DNA of 64,000 bases from G958296245 sp963664035 (GCA_963664035.2 OY760867.2:1426001-1490000); one strand, 5' to 3'; shown: positions 1 through 9,205, counted from the stretch's first letter. Made by a program: numbers and translations. Notes: generated by a model from the letters alone, not told the origin.

Positions 1-1836
1 CCCGGTCGCCCCCGCCACGAGCAGGTGAGGCATCTTCGCCAGGTCGACTACCATCGTCTCCCCGCCGCTCCCCTTCCCGAACGCTATCGGCAGCTTCGCG
101 GACTCGCGCAGGTCCGTGAATTCGCCGGTCTGCATCAGGTTGCGCAGCGTCACCAGGCTCGACTTGGGATTCGGGACCTCGATCCCGACCAGCGCCTTGC
201 CCATCACCGGCGTCTCGATCCGCAGGCTGGGGGTCATCAGCGCGAGCGCAAGGTCCTTCTCCCTCGATATGATGCTGCCCACCTTCACGCGCGTCCGGGT
301 CTCGACCCTGCTCATCACCGGCCGCCCGGACTCGTCGCGCTTCGGGTTCCCGTTCTCGTCCGTCACCCTCACGTGCTTGTACTTGCGGACCCACCCCGGC
401 GCCAGGCCGTACATCGTCACCGTCGGCCCGGGGCTGACCTCCCCGATCTCCACCTCCACGCCATAGTCCGCGAGAGTGTCCGTGATCGTCTGGGCCGTGG
501 CGGCCATCTCCTCTTCCGATATGCCGCCTTCGTTCGCGTCCACCAGCAGATCCATGCCGGGCCGGTCCCAGGCGGCGACCATCGGCTCCTGCTCGATAGC
601 CTCGGCCTCTATCGCCTCGACCGGGTCGTCTTCCTCTTCCTCCGGCTCCACCGGGTCGAGCATCGGACCCTGGGGACTGTGGCCGTTGCCGTTCGACCCG
701 TCCTGCCAGAACCGGTTGTGCTTGATCGCCGGCGGATGCGGCAGGCTGATGGCCGCGACCCCGTTCCCATTGCCGCTTGCGCCGACCTCGACCGCCGCGC
801 CGTTGGACGGGACGAGCCGTCCCTGCGGCAGCGCGAGCGGGACCGCGCCGGCGGGCAGCGCCTCCGGGGCGTCCCGGTCGATGACCGCGGCCGCTGTCCG
901 CAACGGGGCCATGGCCGATGGCTGCGCGAGGACCGGAATGCTGCCGGGGGCGACTGGGGACTCGGACGCGGCGGCCGACGCGAACGCCGGAGCGCCGCTG
1001 GGCTCGGACGAGGACTGGACCGCGGCGGACTCAGCAGGCGCCGGAGCCGCGGCCGGCGCGCTGGCCGCGGCCGGGGCGGCCCTCAGGTCCTTGCCGCCGC
1101 CCAGGAGACTAGACATGCCGCCCGACCTGGGAGTGGAGGCGGGCCGCGCCGAGGCAGTGCCAACGGCCGCGGGTGCGGACTGGGTACGCGCCGGGGGCTT
1201 GGGCATATCCGTAGACGGGGCGGGCGCGTGGCTCCGCGAATCGGCGGGCTCCGCCGGGGCCGCCGGGCGCTTGCCGCCGAATGCGCGCGCCAGCACCCCG
1301 ACCGCAACGGTGAAGAACAGGTAGACGTAGGCGAGCGCGCGGCCAGCCATGCAGGCCAGCTTCCACATGCCCTTGGGCGAAACGATGATGCAGCCCACGA
1401 GGAAGACGGCGCCTACCCTCACGACCTGGAGCGCCGTGCCGGCGCCCGCGACGGCCTCGCCCACGGAGCCTCCGAGGGTACGAGAGGAGGCGGTGGTGAA
1501 GGCCGACAGGATGCCGCCGTCCGGCCGGAAGAACGAGAGGGCGCCGATTGCGGCCAGCGCGAATACCGCCGCCCCGGCCCACAGCTTGAAGTGGCCCATG
1601 AGGCCCGGCTTCGTCCCCAGCACCACGAACGCCGCGGCCAGCCACAGCCCCGCCGGCACAACGCCGAGGCCGAGGGAGCCTATCACGGCGTCCCGGGCGG
1701 CGGACCCGCCGTGGATTATGTCCGCGCGGCGCCAGTAGCCCGCCCCGACCGCGGCCGCTAGGACGACCGCGACGGCAGCCAGACCGTAGCGATTGGAAAC
1801 GAGCGTGCGCAAGGAACGCGCCAGTAATCCGAACAT
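1..1836 (-). CDS. ftsK: FtsK/SpoIIIE-type DNA translocase, C-terminus cut by window edge
   Basis: The 612 visible codons begin at ATG 1836 (MFGLLARSLR). Several membrane segments fill the first ~160 residues. A long Ala/Pro/Ser-rich linker follows (about 180-380), with an acidic stretch near its end. The alpha domain of the motor comes next, with MYGLAPGWVRKYKHVRV and an FGKGSGGE-type motif. The frame leaves the window at LLVAGATG, the first half of the Walker A motif (GATGSGKS), so the ATPase core and DNA-binding gamma domain lie beyond base 1. FtsK anchors at the septum and pumps DNA to resolve chromosomes. It sits 83 bp downstream of RNase J on the same strand; the gap holds a small hairpin (GCCTGCC/GGCAGGC) at about 1866-1882. 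No ATG-to-stop frame is reported because the stop is outside the window. Confidence 0.93.
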   Translation of the reverse strand, partial: MFGLLARSLRTLVSNRYGLAAVAVVLAAAVGAGYWRRADIIHGGSAARDAVIGSLGLGVVPAGLWLAAAFVVLGTKPGLMGHFKLWAGAAVFALAAIGALSFFRPDGGILSAFTTASSRTLGGSVGEAVAGAGTALQVVRVGAVFLVGCIIVSPKGMWKLACMAGRALAYVYLFFTVAVGVLARAFGGKRPAAPAEPADSRSHAPAPSTDMPKPPARTQSAPAAVGTASARPASTPRSGGMSSLLGGGKDLRAAPAAASAPAAAPAPAESAAVQSSSEPSGAPAFASAAASESPVAPGSIPVLAQPSAMAPLRTAAAVIDRDAPEALPAGAVPLALPQGRLVPSNGAAVEVGASGNGNGVAAISLPHPPAIKHNRFWQDGSNGNGHSPQGPMLDPVEPEEEEDDPVEAIEAEAIEQEPMVAAWDRPGMDLLVDANEGGISEEEMAATAQTITDTLADYGVEVEIGEVSPGPTVTMYGLAPGWVRKYKHVRVTDENGNPKRDESGRPVMSRVETRTRVKVGSIISREKDLALALMTPSLRIETPVMGKALVGIEVPNPKSSLVTLRNLMQTGEFTDLRESAKLPIAFGKGSGGETMVVDLAKMPHLLVAGATG

Positions 1837-1919
1837 ACTCCAGACCACCCCTCGATGAGTGTGGGCTGCCTGCCTGGCAGGCGGCCCCGAGAACGGCAAA
1901 GCCGGGCGGGGCCGGGGTC

Positions 1920-3578
1920 CTACAACGTGTCTATCTGTACGATCATGGTGGGTCGCCGACCCGTCTCCTCGTAGAGGAAGTTGGCGACTGCCATGGAGAC
2001 CTCAGCCCTCATCCTCTCCAAGTCTTGCCCGGCGTACAGGCTTTGTTCTAGGACATAGAGGGCCTTTTCTGACGCTTTTTCGAACAGAGTCCTAGAATCG
2101 TCCAATTCTACGAAGCCGTTGGAGGTCACGGCCGGCCTTCCGGCCAGGCTGTCCGCCCGCCTGTCGACGGAGGCCGTGACGACCACCACCCCGTTGCGGG
2201 CCAGCCGCCGCCGCTGCTCCAGCACGTCGCTCTCCATCCCCCAGACGTGGCGGCCGTCCACGAAGACGTGCCCAGCGGGGACCGCGCCCGCGACACGCCC
2301 GAAGCCGCTCCGCAGCTCCAGCACGTCGCCGTCCTCCAGCACGAAGGCGTCCTCGGGAGCGACCCCCATCGCCCGCGCAAGCTCCGCGTGCGCCGCGAGA
2401 TGCCTGTACTCGCCGTGTACCGGGACGAAGTACCGGGGCTTCACCAGGCTGAGCGCCGTCTTCAGCTCCTCCCGGCTGGCGTGGCCGTGTACGTGTACCA
2501 TCGCCGTGCGGCTGTGCAGCACGGCGGCGCCCTGCCGCACGAGGTTGTCTATCGTGCGCGCCACCAGGGTCTCGTTCCCGGGAATCGGCGATGCGGATAT
2601 GACCACCGTGTCTCCCGGCACGATCTCGATGTCCTGGTGCTCCCCGTTCGCGATCCTCACCAGCGCCGACGTCGGCTCCCCCTGCGCCCCGGTCGCGACT
2701 ATGACCACCTCCTCCAGCGGCAGGTCCTGCGCCTCGCGCAGCGGCAGCACCACGCCCGGGGGCGCCTGCAGGTATCCCATGTTGGTCGCCATGCGAACGT
2801 TGTTGCTCATGCTCCGCCCCACGACCGCGACCTTCCTCCCGTGACGCGTCGCCGCGTCGATGACCTGCTGCACACGGGAGATGAGCGAGGCGAAGGTTGC
2901 CACCATCACGCGGCCCTCGGCCTCGGAGATGACCCTGTCCAGCGCCTCGCCCACCGCCTGCTCGGACGGGGTGTAACCCTCGACCTCCGCGTACGTGGAG
3001 TCGGAGCACATCAGGACCACCCCCTCGGCCCCGAAGCGGGCCAGCGGCCCTAGCTCGGACGGCCTGCCGTCTACGGGCGTGTGGTCGATCTTGAAGTCGC
3101 CCGTGTGGACCACGACCCCCAACGGGGTGCGCACCGCGATGCCCATCGCGTCCGGTATCGAATGGCAGACGCGGAAGAACTCGATGCCCAGCCGACCCAC
3201 CTTGAACGGGGTGTTCGGCTCCACCACGTTGAGCCTGGCGTCCGCGAGGAGGCCGTGCTCGCGGAGCTTGACCGAGACCAGCCCGTGCGTCAGCCGCGAG
3301 GAGTAGACGGGCGCGTCCAGCTCGGAGAGCACGTAGGGCAGCGCCCCGATGTGGTCCTCGTGGCCGTGCGTCACCAGTATGGCCCTCAGCTTGTGGCTGT
3401 TCTCCACGAGGTACGTGATGTCCGGGATTACCAGGTCGACGCCGGGCATCCCCTCCTCCGGGAAGAGCACGCCGGCGTCTATCACGACCATATCGCCGTC
3501 GTACTCCAGGGCCATCATGTTCTTGCCTATTTCGCCGAGCCCCCCCAGGGGCACGACGCGCAGCGGGGTCTCAGACAT
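1920..3578 (-). CDS. rnj: Ribonuclease J (metallo-beta-lactamase/beta-CASP RNase)
   Basis: This 552-residue protein is close to the usual RNase J length. RNase J degrades and matures RNA by 5'-to-3' exo- and endonucleolytic cleavage. The N-terminus carries GGLGEIGKNM, then the zinc-binding motif THGHEDHIGALPY near residue 70, the HTGDFKID motif, the beta-CASP region with SDSTYAE, and the C-terminal histidine motif PVHGEYRH. ATG 3578 is preferred because GGAAG precedes it by about 7 nt; an in-frame TTG at 3593 would add five residues. It follows the uracil-DNA glycosylase gene by 78 bp and precedes ftsK, a common vicinity in this type of bacterium. Confidence 0.95.
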   Translation of the reverse strand: MSETPLRVVPLGGLGEIGKNMMALEYDGDMVVIDAGVLFPEEGMPGVDLVIPDITYLVENSHKLRAILVTHGHEDHIGALPYVLSELDAPVYSSRLTHGLVSVKLREHGLLADARLNVVEPNTPFKVGRLGIEFFRVCHSIPDAMGIAVRTPLGVVVHTGDFKIDHTPVDGRPSELGPLARFGAEGVVLMCSDSTYAEVEGYTPSEQAVGEALDRVISEAEGRVMVATFASLISRVQQVIDAATRHGRKVAVVGRSMSNNVRMATNMGYLQAPPGVVLPLREAQDLPLEEVVIVATGAQGEPTSALVRIANGEHQDIEIVPGDTVVISASPIPGNETLVARTIDNLVRQGAAVLHSRTAMVHVHGHASREELKTALSLVKPRYFVPVHGEYRHLAAHAELARAMGVAPEDAFVLEDGDVLELRSGFGRVAGAVPAGHVFVDGRHVWGMESDVLEQRRRLARNGVVVVTASVDRRADSLAGRPAVTSNGFVELDDSRTLFEKASEKALYVLEQSLYAGQDLERMRAEVSMAVANFLYEETGRRPTMIVQIDTL

Positions 3579-3656
3579 GGCAGTTACTTCCAATCAAGGG
3601 TATTAGGGGCGCGAGCCGGCGCCGGCAACGCTCCGGGCCGTCGGGTCGAGGCACGG

Positions 3657-4259
3657 CTAGAGGAGGCTGAGCTGCTCGGACTGGTCGGCCTCCTGGGGAC
3701 GCGCGTCCGGCAGGCCCCGCTCCAACAGCGGGAGCAGGTTCCGGAAGTCCCGCTCCAGCGCCGCGCGAAGGCTGCCGTTGCGGAGGGCCGCCGCCGGGTG
3801 GTACATCGGATAGACGACCAGCCCCTTCCAGGGCCTAGGCTTTCCGCGGGCCTTCCCGATGGCCTCGTCCGGGAAGAACTTCGAGAACGAGTAGCGCCCC
3901 AGCGCCACTATGACCTTCGGCGCGATCATCTCGATCTGCTCGTCCAAGTACGGCCTGCAAGCCTCTATCTCGCCGGGAAGCGGGTCCCTGTTGTTGGGCG
4001 GACGGCACTTGATCATGTTCGTGATGTACACGCCCTCGCGGTCCAGGCCCACCGAGGCCAGGAGCTCGTCCAGCAGCCGGCCCGCGGGCCCGACGAAGGG
4101 CCGCCCCTGCTGGTCCTCGTGGAACCCGGGCCCCTCGCCCACGAATACCACGTCGGCGCTCCGGGAACCCTCGCCCGGCACCGCCTTCGTCCGCTTGCGG
4201 GACAGCGTACACAGCGTACAGGCGTTGACGCGCCGCTCCAGCGCGTCGAAGTCCGACAT
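3657..4259 (-). CDS. Uracil-DNA glycosylase, family 4 (Fe-S type)
   Basis: This 200-residue protein has the usual size for family 4 UDG, which removes uracil from deaminated DNA. Four cysteines suit a 4Fe-4S cluster: CTLC near the N-terminus, the Cys in MIKCRPPNNRDP and the Cys in EACRPYL. The active-site loop VGEGPGFHEDQQGRPFVG and the C-terminal MYHPAA motif with its histidine are present. ATG 4259 (MSDFDALERRV) is chosen; GAGG lies about 10 nt upstream. An in-frame GTG at 4277 would add six residues. It may be cotranscribed with RNase J downstream. Confidence 0.92.
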   Translation of the reverse strand: MSDFDALERRVNACTLCTLSRKRTKAVPGEGSRSADVVFVGEGPGFHEDQQGRPFVGPAGRLLDELLASVGLDREGVYITNMIKCRPPNNRDPLPGEIEACRPYLDEQIEMIAPKVIVALGRYSFSKFFPDEAIGKARGKPRPWKGLVVYPMYHPAAALRNGSLRAALERDFRNLLPLLERGLPDARPQEADQSEQLSLL

Positions 4260-4392
4260 CCCAGGCCAACCTCGCACAAGTCTACAACTCCGCGAATCCT
4301 ACCCCACAACAAGCCCCCAATCAAGCCGTGGAACGCGGCGCAGGCAGCCATTAGGATGAACCGAAGAAGCGATGGGCAGTGGGTTATTCGTC

Positions 4393-5184
4393 CTATGTCC
4401 GCTGTCGATACGCGGCAAGGTCCTCTTCGGTGACGGCATCCGGGGGCACGAGACGGTAGTGTTTCTCCGATGCTACCTTGATGTCGGCTTCCTGCTGCTC
4501 GAACTCAAAGAGCGCGATCATGTCGTCGCTCATGAATTGCGCCCCGACGGGCCGGCAGACCAGGGACGGCAGCTTCTCGGCACAGACGGCGATGTCCTGC
4601 TCGATCTGCACACGGTTCAGTTTGTCGCTCCCGCCCTTGGCCTGGACGGGTATCGCGTAGTGCGAGCCTCTCTTGTCCACGCCGACGTAGATATCGTCCG
4701 TTTCCACCTGTCCCATGCCGGCGACCGCCGTGCGCAGGTGGTTCTGGAGGGAGTAGCAGACGATGCCCAGGAAGATATCGATCAGCCGGTTGTACCGGAC
4801 GCGAGCGAGCAGGGCTTGCTCGTCGCTGAACGCGTACTTGGCGATTATTCCGGGAGTGGCATCCGGCACCTTCGTGACCGCGAGATTCGGGTTGGGTGTC
4901 AGTGGAACGTCAGCGATCAGGACGAACCGGTACTTGCTCCGTCCAGCGGGGCGGATTATCCAGGCTTCTCCAGCAGGCGCTCTTGCCAGGATGCTGGGCG
5001 GGAGCTCGGTCCTGTATCTAAAGCTGTAGACGAGGTCGCCCAAGTTCTTGGGGAGGTCGATGCCCAATTCGGCTGCGGACGTGACGATATCATCCCTTTC
5101 GAAGGCGACTTCACGTTGTCCGCTCCTGTACTTAGAGCGGAAAATGGCCTCGATGATAGCTGAATAACGGTTCTGAGAAGTTAT
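4393..5184 (-). CDS. Type II-like restriction endonuclease with non-canonical ATA start
   Basis: The protein is about 263 residues if started at ATA 5184 and 224 if started at the in-frame TTG 5067. The ATA is preceded by AGGAG at a 6-nt spacing, just after the stop of the upstream methyltransferase (17-nt gap). The extra N-terminus (TSQNRYSAIIEAIFRSKY) reads as ordinary protein before LGIDLPKNLGDLVYSFRYRT. No ATG, GTG or TTG lies in frame between the upstream TGA (5197-5199) and 5067. A PD-(D/E)XK-like core is visible: VETDDIYVGV followed by AIPVQAKGG, a Q-x-K variant. Its partner is the adjacent methyltransferase, so a restriction-modification system is inferred. The specificity is unknown. 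The family assignment rests on motifs and context. Confidence 0.75.
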   Translation of the reverse strand: MTSQNRYSAIIEAIFRSKYRSGQREVAFERDDIVTSAAELGIDLPKNLGDLVYSFRYRTELPPSILARAPAGEAWIIRPAGRSKYRFVLIADVPLTPNPNLAVTKVPDATPGIIAKYAFSDEQALLARVRYNRLIDIFLGIVCYSLQNHLRTAVAGMGQVETDDIYVGVDKRGSHYAIPVQAKGGSDKLNRVQIEQDIAVCAEKLPSLVCRPVGAQFMSDDMIALFEFEQQEADIKVASEKHYRLVPPDAVTEEDLAAYRQRT

Positions 5185-5201
5185 GCGACGCTCCTGTCAG
5201 G

Positions 5202-6527
5202 TCAGGTACCAGGCCACTCGAGCAGGACGACCTCTTCCCGTAGCTGATCGCCCGTGACGGTCGATGGCCGGGTGCGGAACAGTTCGATTCCGGAGACCTC
5301 ATAGCCCAACGAGCTAGCCAGGTCGGCAAGTAGCCGCCCGGTACGAATCATGACCCTCAGGTAGGAAGCCTGGTCACCCACCACGTAAGCCAGCTTCGCT
5401 CCCGGTTTGAGCACGGGCCGAAGGGAGGCGAGGTGCCTGACCATTCCGCCGAAGTATAGCCTGGTGACCCTGGGATACAGGCGCTCGAAGCCGGATGTCT
5501 TGCCCAGCTCGACGCGGCGGCGCTCTATGGACTTCGCGATTCCCTGGATCCCCGCGTGCTCCGACACCTCTCTGTCGTCGGTGTCGGTCTTGTAGACGCC
5601 CCTGGTGTTGGACCTGACGAGGCCTTGCTTCAGCAACCGCAATTCTCGCCTATCACGTATCAGCCCCAGTATGACCGACTCCAGCCGAGTCGTTCGCGTG
5701 TAGTCCTTCTCGTTCGGGTACGGCGGGGACGTGATCACCGCGTCGATGGAATTGGGTTCGATGACGCCGTCCACCTTCCGGGAGTCGGCCCTGAGCACTC
5801 GGGCGGGCACGTGGGCCCGGTCTCGCGCGAGGCTGACGTCGCGGGCCATGGCGCTCATGCAGTCGAGCCAAGCCTCAAGGACGGGCGCATCCTCCTTGAA
5901 CTTGCCCACCCCCACTTCCGGGCCGAACTTCAAGTTGCCTATGGTCCGCACCAGCGCATTCGCAAGCGCGAGCCTTCCATATTGCCGAAGGCGCCGGTCG
6001 CCATGCCTGTCGACTAAGTCCAGCAAGACCAATGTCCTGTGCAGCGGCGCCGGGCTGATAGAGCCCTTCAGAAGCAGCTTCGACTGTTCGAGGCTGAGCG
6101 CTCTCATTGAAGATGCGGGAGCGCCGGCCGTCTGAAGCAGTGGGAGGTCCTGCCAGCCGCCGGCGTCGTACTCCGAGTCCAACCTCGCAGCGGCTGCGAC
6201 CTCTTCGGCATAGTTGATGAGCGAGGCGCCGTCGATCGACCAATCGACCTTGACCGCGCTGGCGAAGTGGGCCATCGGGTTCGATTCGATTCCGACGCTG
6301 GCGATGCCGAGCTTCTTGCATTCGATCAGGGTGGTGCCCGTGCCGCAGAATGGGTCTAGGACGGCGCCGTCGCCGCGAATGCCGAAGCGGTCAACGTAGT
6401 CCCGAACGAGATGGGGCGGGAACGACAGGACGAACCGGTACCAGTCGTGGACTGCCCTGTCTTCGGGCAGCAACCGGTTTTGGCCGTTCCGGGCGTCTCT
6501 CCTTTTGTCAACAAGTGTGGTCGCCAT
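5202..6527 (-). CDS. Site-specific DNA methyltransferase of a restriction-modification pair
   Basis: The protein has 441 residues and starts at ATG 6527. The S-adenosylmethionine motif DPFCGTGTTLIECKKLG is near residue 57. The catalytic motif IV, ITSPPYPNEKDYTRT, is near residue 265, with S-P-P-Y typical of amino-methyltransferases (N4-cytosine most likely, N6-adenine possible). Motif I precedes motif IV. The region between them (about 200 residues) would hold the target-recognition part. A FELFRTRPST-like C-terminal section closes the fold. It is encoded immediately before the endonuclease gene, with a translational gap of only 17 nt, and protects host DNA from it. The pair looks like a mobile defence cassette between housekeeping genes. 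Confidence 0.9.
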   Translation of the reverse strand: MATTLVDKRRDARNGQNRLLPEDRAVHDWYRFVLSFPPHLVRDYVDRFGIRGDGAVLDPFCGTGTTLIECKKLGIASVGIESNPMAHFASAVKVDWSIDGASLINYAEEVAAAARLDSEYDAGGWQDLPLLQTAGAPASSMRALSLEQSKLLLKGSISPAPLHRTLVLLDLVDRHGDRRLRQYGRLALANALVRTIGNLKFGPEVGVGKFKEDAPVLEAWLDCMSAMARDVSLARDRAHVPARVLRADSRKVDGVIEPNSIDAVITSPPYPNEKDYTRTTRLESVILGLIRDRRELRLLKQGLVRSNTRGVYKTDTDDREVSEHAGIQGIAKSIERRRVELGKTSGFERLYPRVTRLYFGGMVRHLASLRPVLKPGAKLAYVVGDQASYLRVMIRTGRLLADLASSLGYEVSGIELFRTRPSTVTGDQLREEVVLLEWPGT

Positions 6528-6615
6528 ATGGCAGAAGCCTAACGCAGAGACCCGCAGAACACAATTAGCCCTAGCCGCCGCCGCGCACGGTCTCGCTCGT
6601 CCCGGCCAGCAACGT

Positions 6616-7623
6616 TCACTTCGGAGGGGCTGGGCGGGCGGTGAGGACCTCGAAGGCCGGCTGTAAGCCGCCGGTCCAGGAGCCTACGAGGGCTTCGCCG
6701 TCGAGGCGGATGGCGTCGACTTCGCCCGCCGGGCCGGTGGAGGCTACGCGGTCGAGGGCTGGGAGCACGGCGGTTTGGGCCGCGCCCAGGACGGCGTAGC
6801 CGGCGATGCCGATGCGGCGGAAGGCGGTGACGACGTCGGCTGGCGATTCCCCGTCGTATACGGCCGGCAGGGGGACCCATACGGCGTCGGCGCCGGCGTC
6901 GTGGGCCGTGGCGTTGAGAGACGCTATGAGCGCGGCGTCCACGGGCGCGTCGCTGAGGACGGCGAAGACGGCGGTGTGCGGGCCTATGCCGTCGGCGCGG
7001 TAGACGCGGCGCATCGTATCGACGGCGAGCTGGCCGGGTGCGACGGCCTCGCCGGTGTCCAGGGTGCAGTAGGTGAGCAGGCAGGACTCGTACCGGAGCG
7101 CGAGAACCCTGCTGACCAGGCCGGCCTCGCCCATCGCTATGGCGATGGTGGGCACGTCCGTATTCGAGAACAGCTCCAGCACGTCGACGTTGTCCGATAG
7201 GCGGCGGGCCGTGCCGACGACCTTCACCACGTCGGCGCCCTTCGCGGCGAGCGCGCGGTGCAGGGCCGGCAGGTCGGGGGGCATGGCCTGGAAGTCGTGG
7301 CTCGACACGATCAGGCGGGTGTCCTTCCTGTCGGGGAGCAGGTGGACGGAGTCGTGCTCGATGTCGACGTACTCGGCACCCATCGCTATGGCCTGCAGGA
7401 GTGGCCGTGCCCGCTCGCGTTCGCTGCCCGCGGCCCGGCCCCCCTCGCGCTCGGCGCGGTTGGTCACCACGACAGGGCACGGGCGGCCGTCCAGCAGGGT
7501 GTGGAGGTTGTATTCGTCCAGCAGGTCGAGGCGCAGCTCCGCTACGTCGGCGGTCTGCGCGGTCCGTCGCATGGCGGCGGCTGCGGCGGCCGTACCTCCG
7601 GACCCGATGGATACCCCGATCAT
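6616..7623 (-). CDS. aroD: Type I 3-dehydroquinate dehydratase with AroE-like C-terminal extension
   Basis: The protein has 335 residues, longer than the ~250 usual for type I enzymes, which dehydrate 3-dehydroquinate in the shikimate pathway. The catalytic His is in LIVSSHDFQ and the Schiff-base Lys in ADVVKVVGTA. After the barrel end (GQLAVDTMRRVYRA) the chain continues as IGPHTAVFAVLSDAPVDAAL and DAVWVPLPAV. This matches the start of the shikimate dehydrogenase domain in AroDE fusions, but only about 100 residues follow, so the NADP-binding half is missing. ATG 7623 overlaps the dehalogenase stop (ATGA), so the two are translationally coupled. Confidence 0.85.
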   Translation of the reverse strand: MIGVSIGSGGTAAAAAAMRRTAQTADVAELRLDLLDEYNLHTLLDGRPCPVVVTNRAEREGGRAAGSERERARPLLQAIAMGAEYVDIEHDSVHLLPDRKDTRLIVSSHDFQAMPPDLPALHRALAAKGADVVKVVGTARRLSDNVDVLELFSNTDVPTIAIAMGEAGLVSRVLALRYESCLLTYCTLDTGEAVAPGQLAVDTMRRVYRADGIGPHTAVFAVLSDAPVDAALIASLNATAHDAGADAVWVPLPAVYDGESPADVVTAFRRIGIAGYAVLGAAQTAVLPALDRVASTGPAGEVDAIRLDGEALVGSWTGGLQPAFEVLTARPAPPK

Positions 7624-8339
7624 TGGCGCTCTCCCTTCCCGTGGAGCAGCTCTTCGGCGAGCTCGTCGAAGTCCGACACCCACAGGTCCGGCCCGTAGGG
7701 CGAGACCTCGTAGGGGAGCCCGTACCGGTCGACGTACGCGCCCCGGTAGCCGGATGCGCGGGCGCCCAGGATGTCGAAGGAGTGCGCGGAGACCATCATG
7801 ATCCGCTGCGGCTCCGCGCCAAGCTCGGCGGCGGCGGCGCGGTAGACCGCCGGATGAGGCTTGAAGACGCCTGCGCGCTCCACCGATATGACCTCGTCGA
7901 ATGGGCGGCCGAGGCGCTCGACTAGGCGGTCGAGGAGCCAGGGCTCGCCGTTGGAGAGCGCCACGGTGCGGTATGCGCTCCTCAGCCTCTCGACGCCGCG
8001 CGCCGAGTCCTCGAACGGCCTCAGGTCCCGCCATGCCGCGACCAGCGACGCCGCGTCCTCCTCGGTCAGCGCGACCGAGAGGCGCTGCGCGGTGTACACG
8101 AGCGCGCGGCGGCACGTTTCGAGGTAGCCGCTATGGCCGCGCATGAGCAGGCTGTCCTGGTACTGCTCGACACGCTGCCGGGCGCGCCACTCGGCCCAGA
8201 AGTCAGGCGCGGAGACGGGGCTGCCGCGGGCGGCCAGCGCCTCCTCCAAGGGCCGCGCGAGGCTGCCTTCAAGGTCCAGCACCGTGCCGAATATGTCGAA
8301 TGCCAGCGTATCTACGCCGGCTGCGGCTGCGGTCGTCAT
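7620..8339 (-). CDS. HAD-superfamily haloacid dehalogenase, type II-like
   Basis: The protein has 239 residues from ATG 8339 (MTTAAAAGVDTLAF). HAD motif I is FDIFGTVLD, with the nucleophilic Asp. Motif II is VALSNGEP, the motif III Lys is in GVFKPHPAVY, and the motif IV region SAHSFDILGARASG matches the S-x-x-x-x-D pattern of L-2-haloacid dehalogenases. A helical cap lies between motifs I and II, as in that family. Hydrolysis of a 2-haloacid or a small phosphorylated substrate is expected. It is the second gene of a three-gene minus-strand operon, starting 8 nt after the TIM-barrel gene and overlapping aroD by 4 nt. Confidence 0.88.
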   Translation of the reverse strand: MTTAAAAGVDTLAFDIFGTVLDLEGSLARPLEEALAARGSPVSAPDFWAEWRARQRVEQYQDSLLMRGHSGYLETCRRALVYTAQRLSVALTEEDAASLVAAWRDLRPFEDSARGVERLRSAYRTVALSNGEPWLLDRLVERLGRPFDEVISVERAGVFKPHPAVYRAAAAELGAEPQRIMMVSAHSFDILGARASGYRGAYVDRYGLPYEVSPYGPDLWVSDFDELAEELLHGKGERQ

Positions 8340-8347
8340 GGCGGAGG

Positions 8348-9205
8348 CTACAGCGCCGCGATGAACTCCAGCTCGCCCTCCAGCTCCTCCGTGGTGTAGA
8401 AGTGCTCCAGCAGGAGGGTCGCGTCCAGGTCCCTGATGCCCCGGTGCATCTCGACGGGCAGCGATCCCTTGCCCAGGACGGCGTGGGCGTCGCTGCGGCC
8501 CCTGAGGTCGTAGAGGTGGTTGTCGCTCCAGTGGACGTGGCGTATCAGGTCGGGCTTCGCCAGGTAGCGCATCACCACTTCGGCGCGCTCCGCGGGGTCG
8601 AAGGTGTGGGCGTAGGTGCAGGAGTGGCTGGAGTCGAGGCATAGGGCCACGTTGTCGCGGTCGGCGTCCTCGCATATCCGGATCCACTCCTCGGGCGACG
8701 AGCCGAAGGGGACGTTGCGCTGGGACCAGTCGACGTCCCCGGGGGCGGTCTCGTCCGGTACGCCGGCCCAGTAGGTGCCGTTGTTCTCGAGGACGATCTC
8801 CAGGCCGAAGCGGTCCGCGTGGGCCGCGATCCGGCGGATGCCGTCGATCATCAGGTCGTAGTCGCCCTCGCGCCCCTCGGTCTGCTCCTCGTTCAGCCAC
8901 TGCCTCGGGCCTGGGTGCATGTTGATCTGGCGGACGTTAGGGTACTGCCTGGCCTTGTCGATGTAGTCGATGATGTGGGCGATGGACCTGTTGCGGAAGT
9001 CCTCGTCGGTGGCGCCGTAGTTGAGGCGCATCGGGCCGATGGTCACGGGGGCGTGGGCGCTGATGAGCACGCCTGCGTACTCATGGATGGCCTCTATGTC
9101 GTCGCCCATGGACGCCTCGGCCTTGAGGCCCAGGCGCTCCAGGTTCCGCAGGCCCGACTCCACGGGCGCGGACAGGGGATGCTTCAGGGAGAGGTTGGCA
9201 GTCAT
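8348..9205 (-). CDS. Sugar phosphate isomerase/epimerase-like TIM-barrel protein
   Basis: The protein has 285 residues, starting at ATG 9205 with AAGGAG 7 nt upstream. The xylose-isomerase-like/AP-endonuclease-2 barrel is suggested by strand-end metal ligands: NMHPGPR, EIVLENNGT (Glu), LCLDSSHS (Asp, His), HVHWSDNH and LLLEHF (Glu). Substrate is unknown; relatives isomerise or epimerise keto sugars or hydroxypyruvate. It is the first gene of the operon with the dehalogenase and AroD-like gene. Its upstream region carries the four-copy palindromic repeat array. Confidence 0.85.
   Translation of the reverse strand: MTANLSLKHPLSAPVESGLRNLERLGLKAEASMGDDIEAIHEYAGVLISAHAPVTIGPMRLNYGATDEDFRNRSIAHIIDYIDKARQYPNVRQINMHPGPRQWLNEEQTEGREGDYDLMIDGIRRIAAHADRFGLEIVLENNGTYWAGVPDETAPGDVDWSQRNVPFGSSPEEWIRICEDADRDNVALCLDSSHSCTYAHTFDPAERAEVVMRYLAKPDLIRHVHWSDNHLYDLRGRSDAHAVLGKGSLPVEMHRGIRDLDATLLLEHFYTTEELEGELEFIAAL

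Noticed and set aside
25..1761. Long plus-strand open frame opposite ftsK
   Set aside because: It is Arg/His/Pro-rich with no domain, and the minus strand carries the recognisable FtsK sequence.
1866..1882. Hairpin between RNase J and ftsK as a terminator
   Set aside because: The stem is short and no run of T follows on the minus strand.
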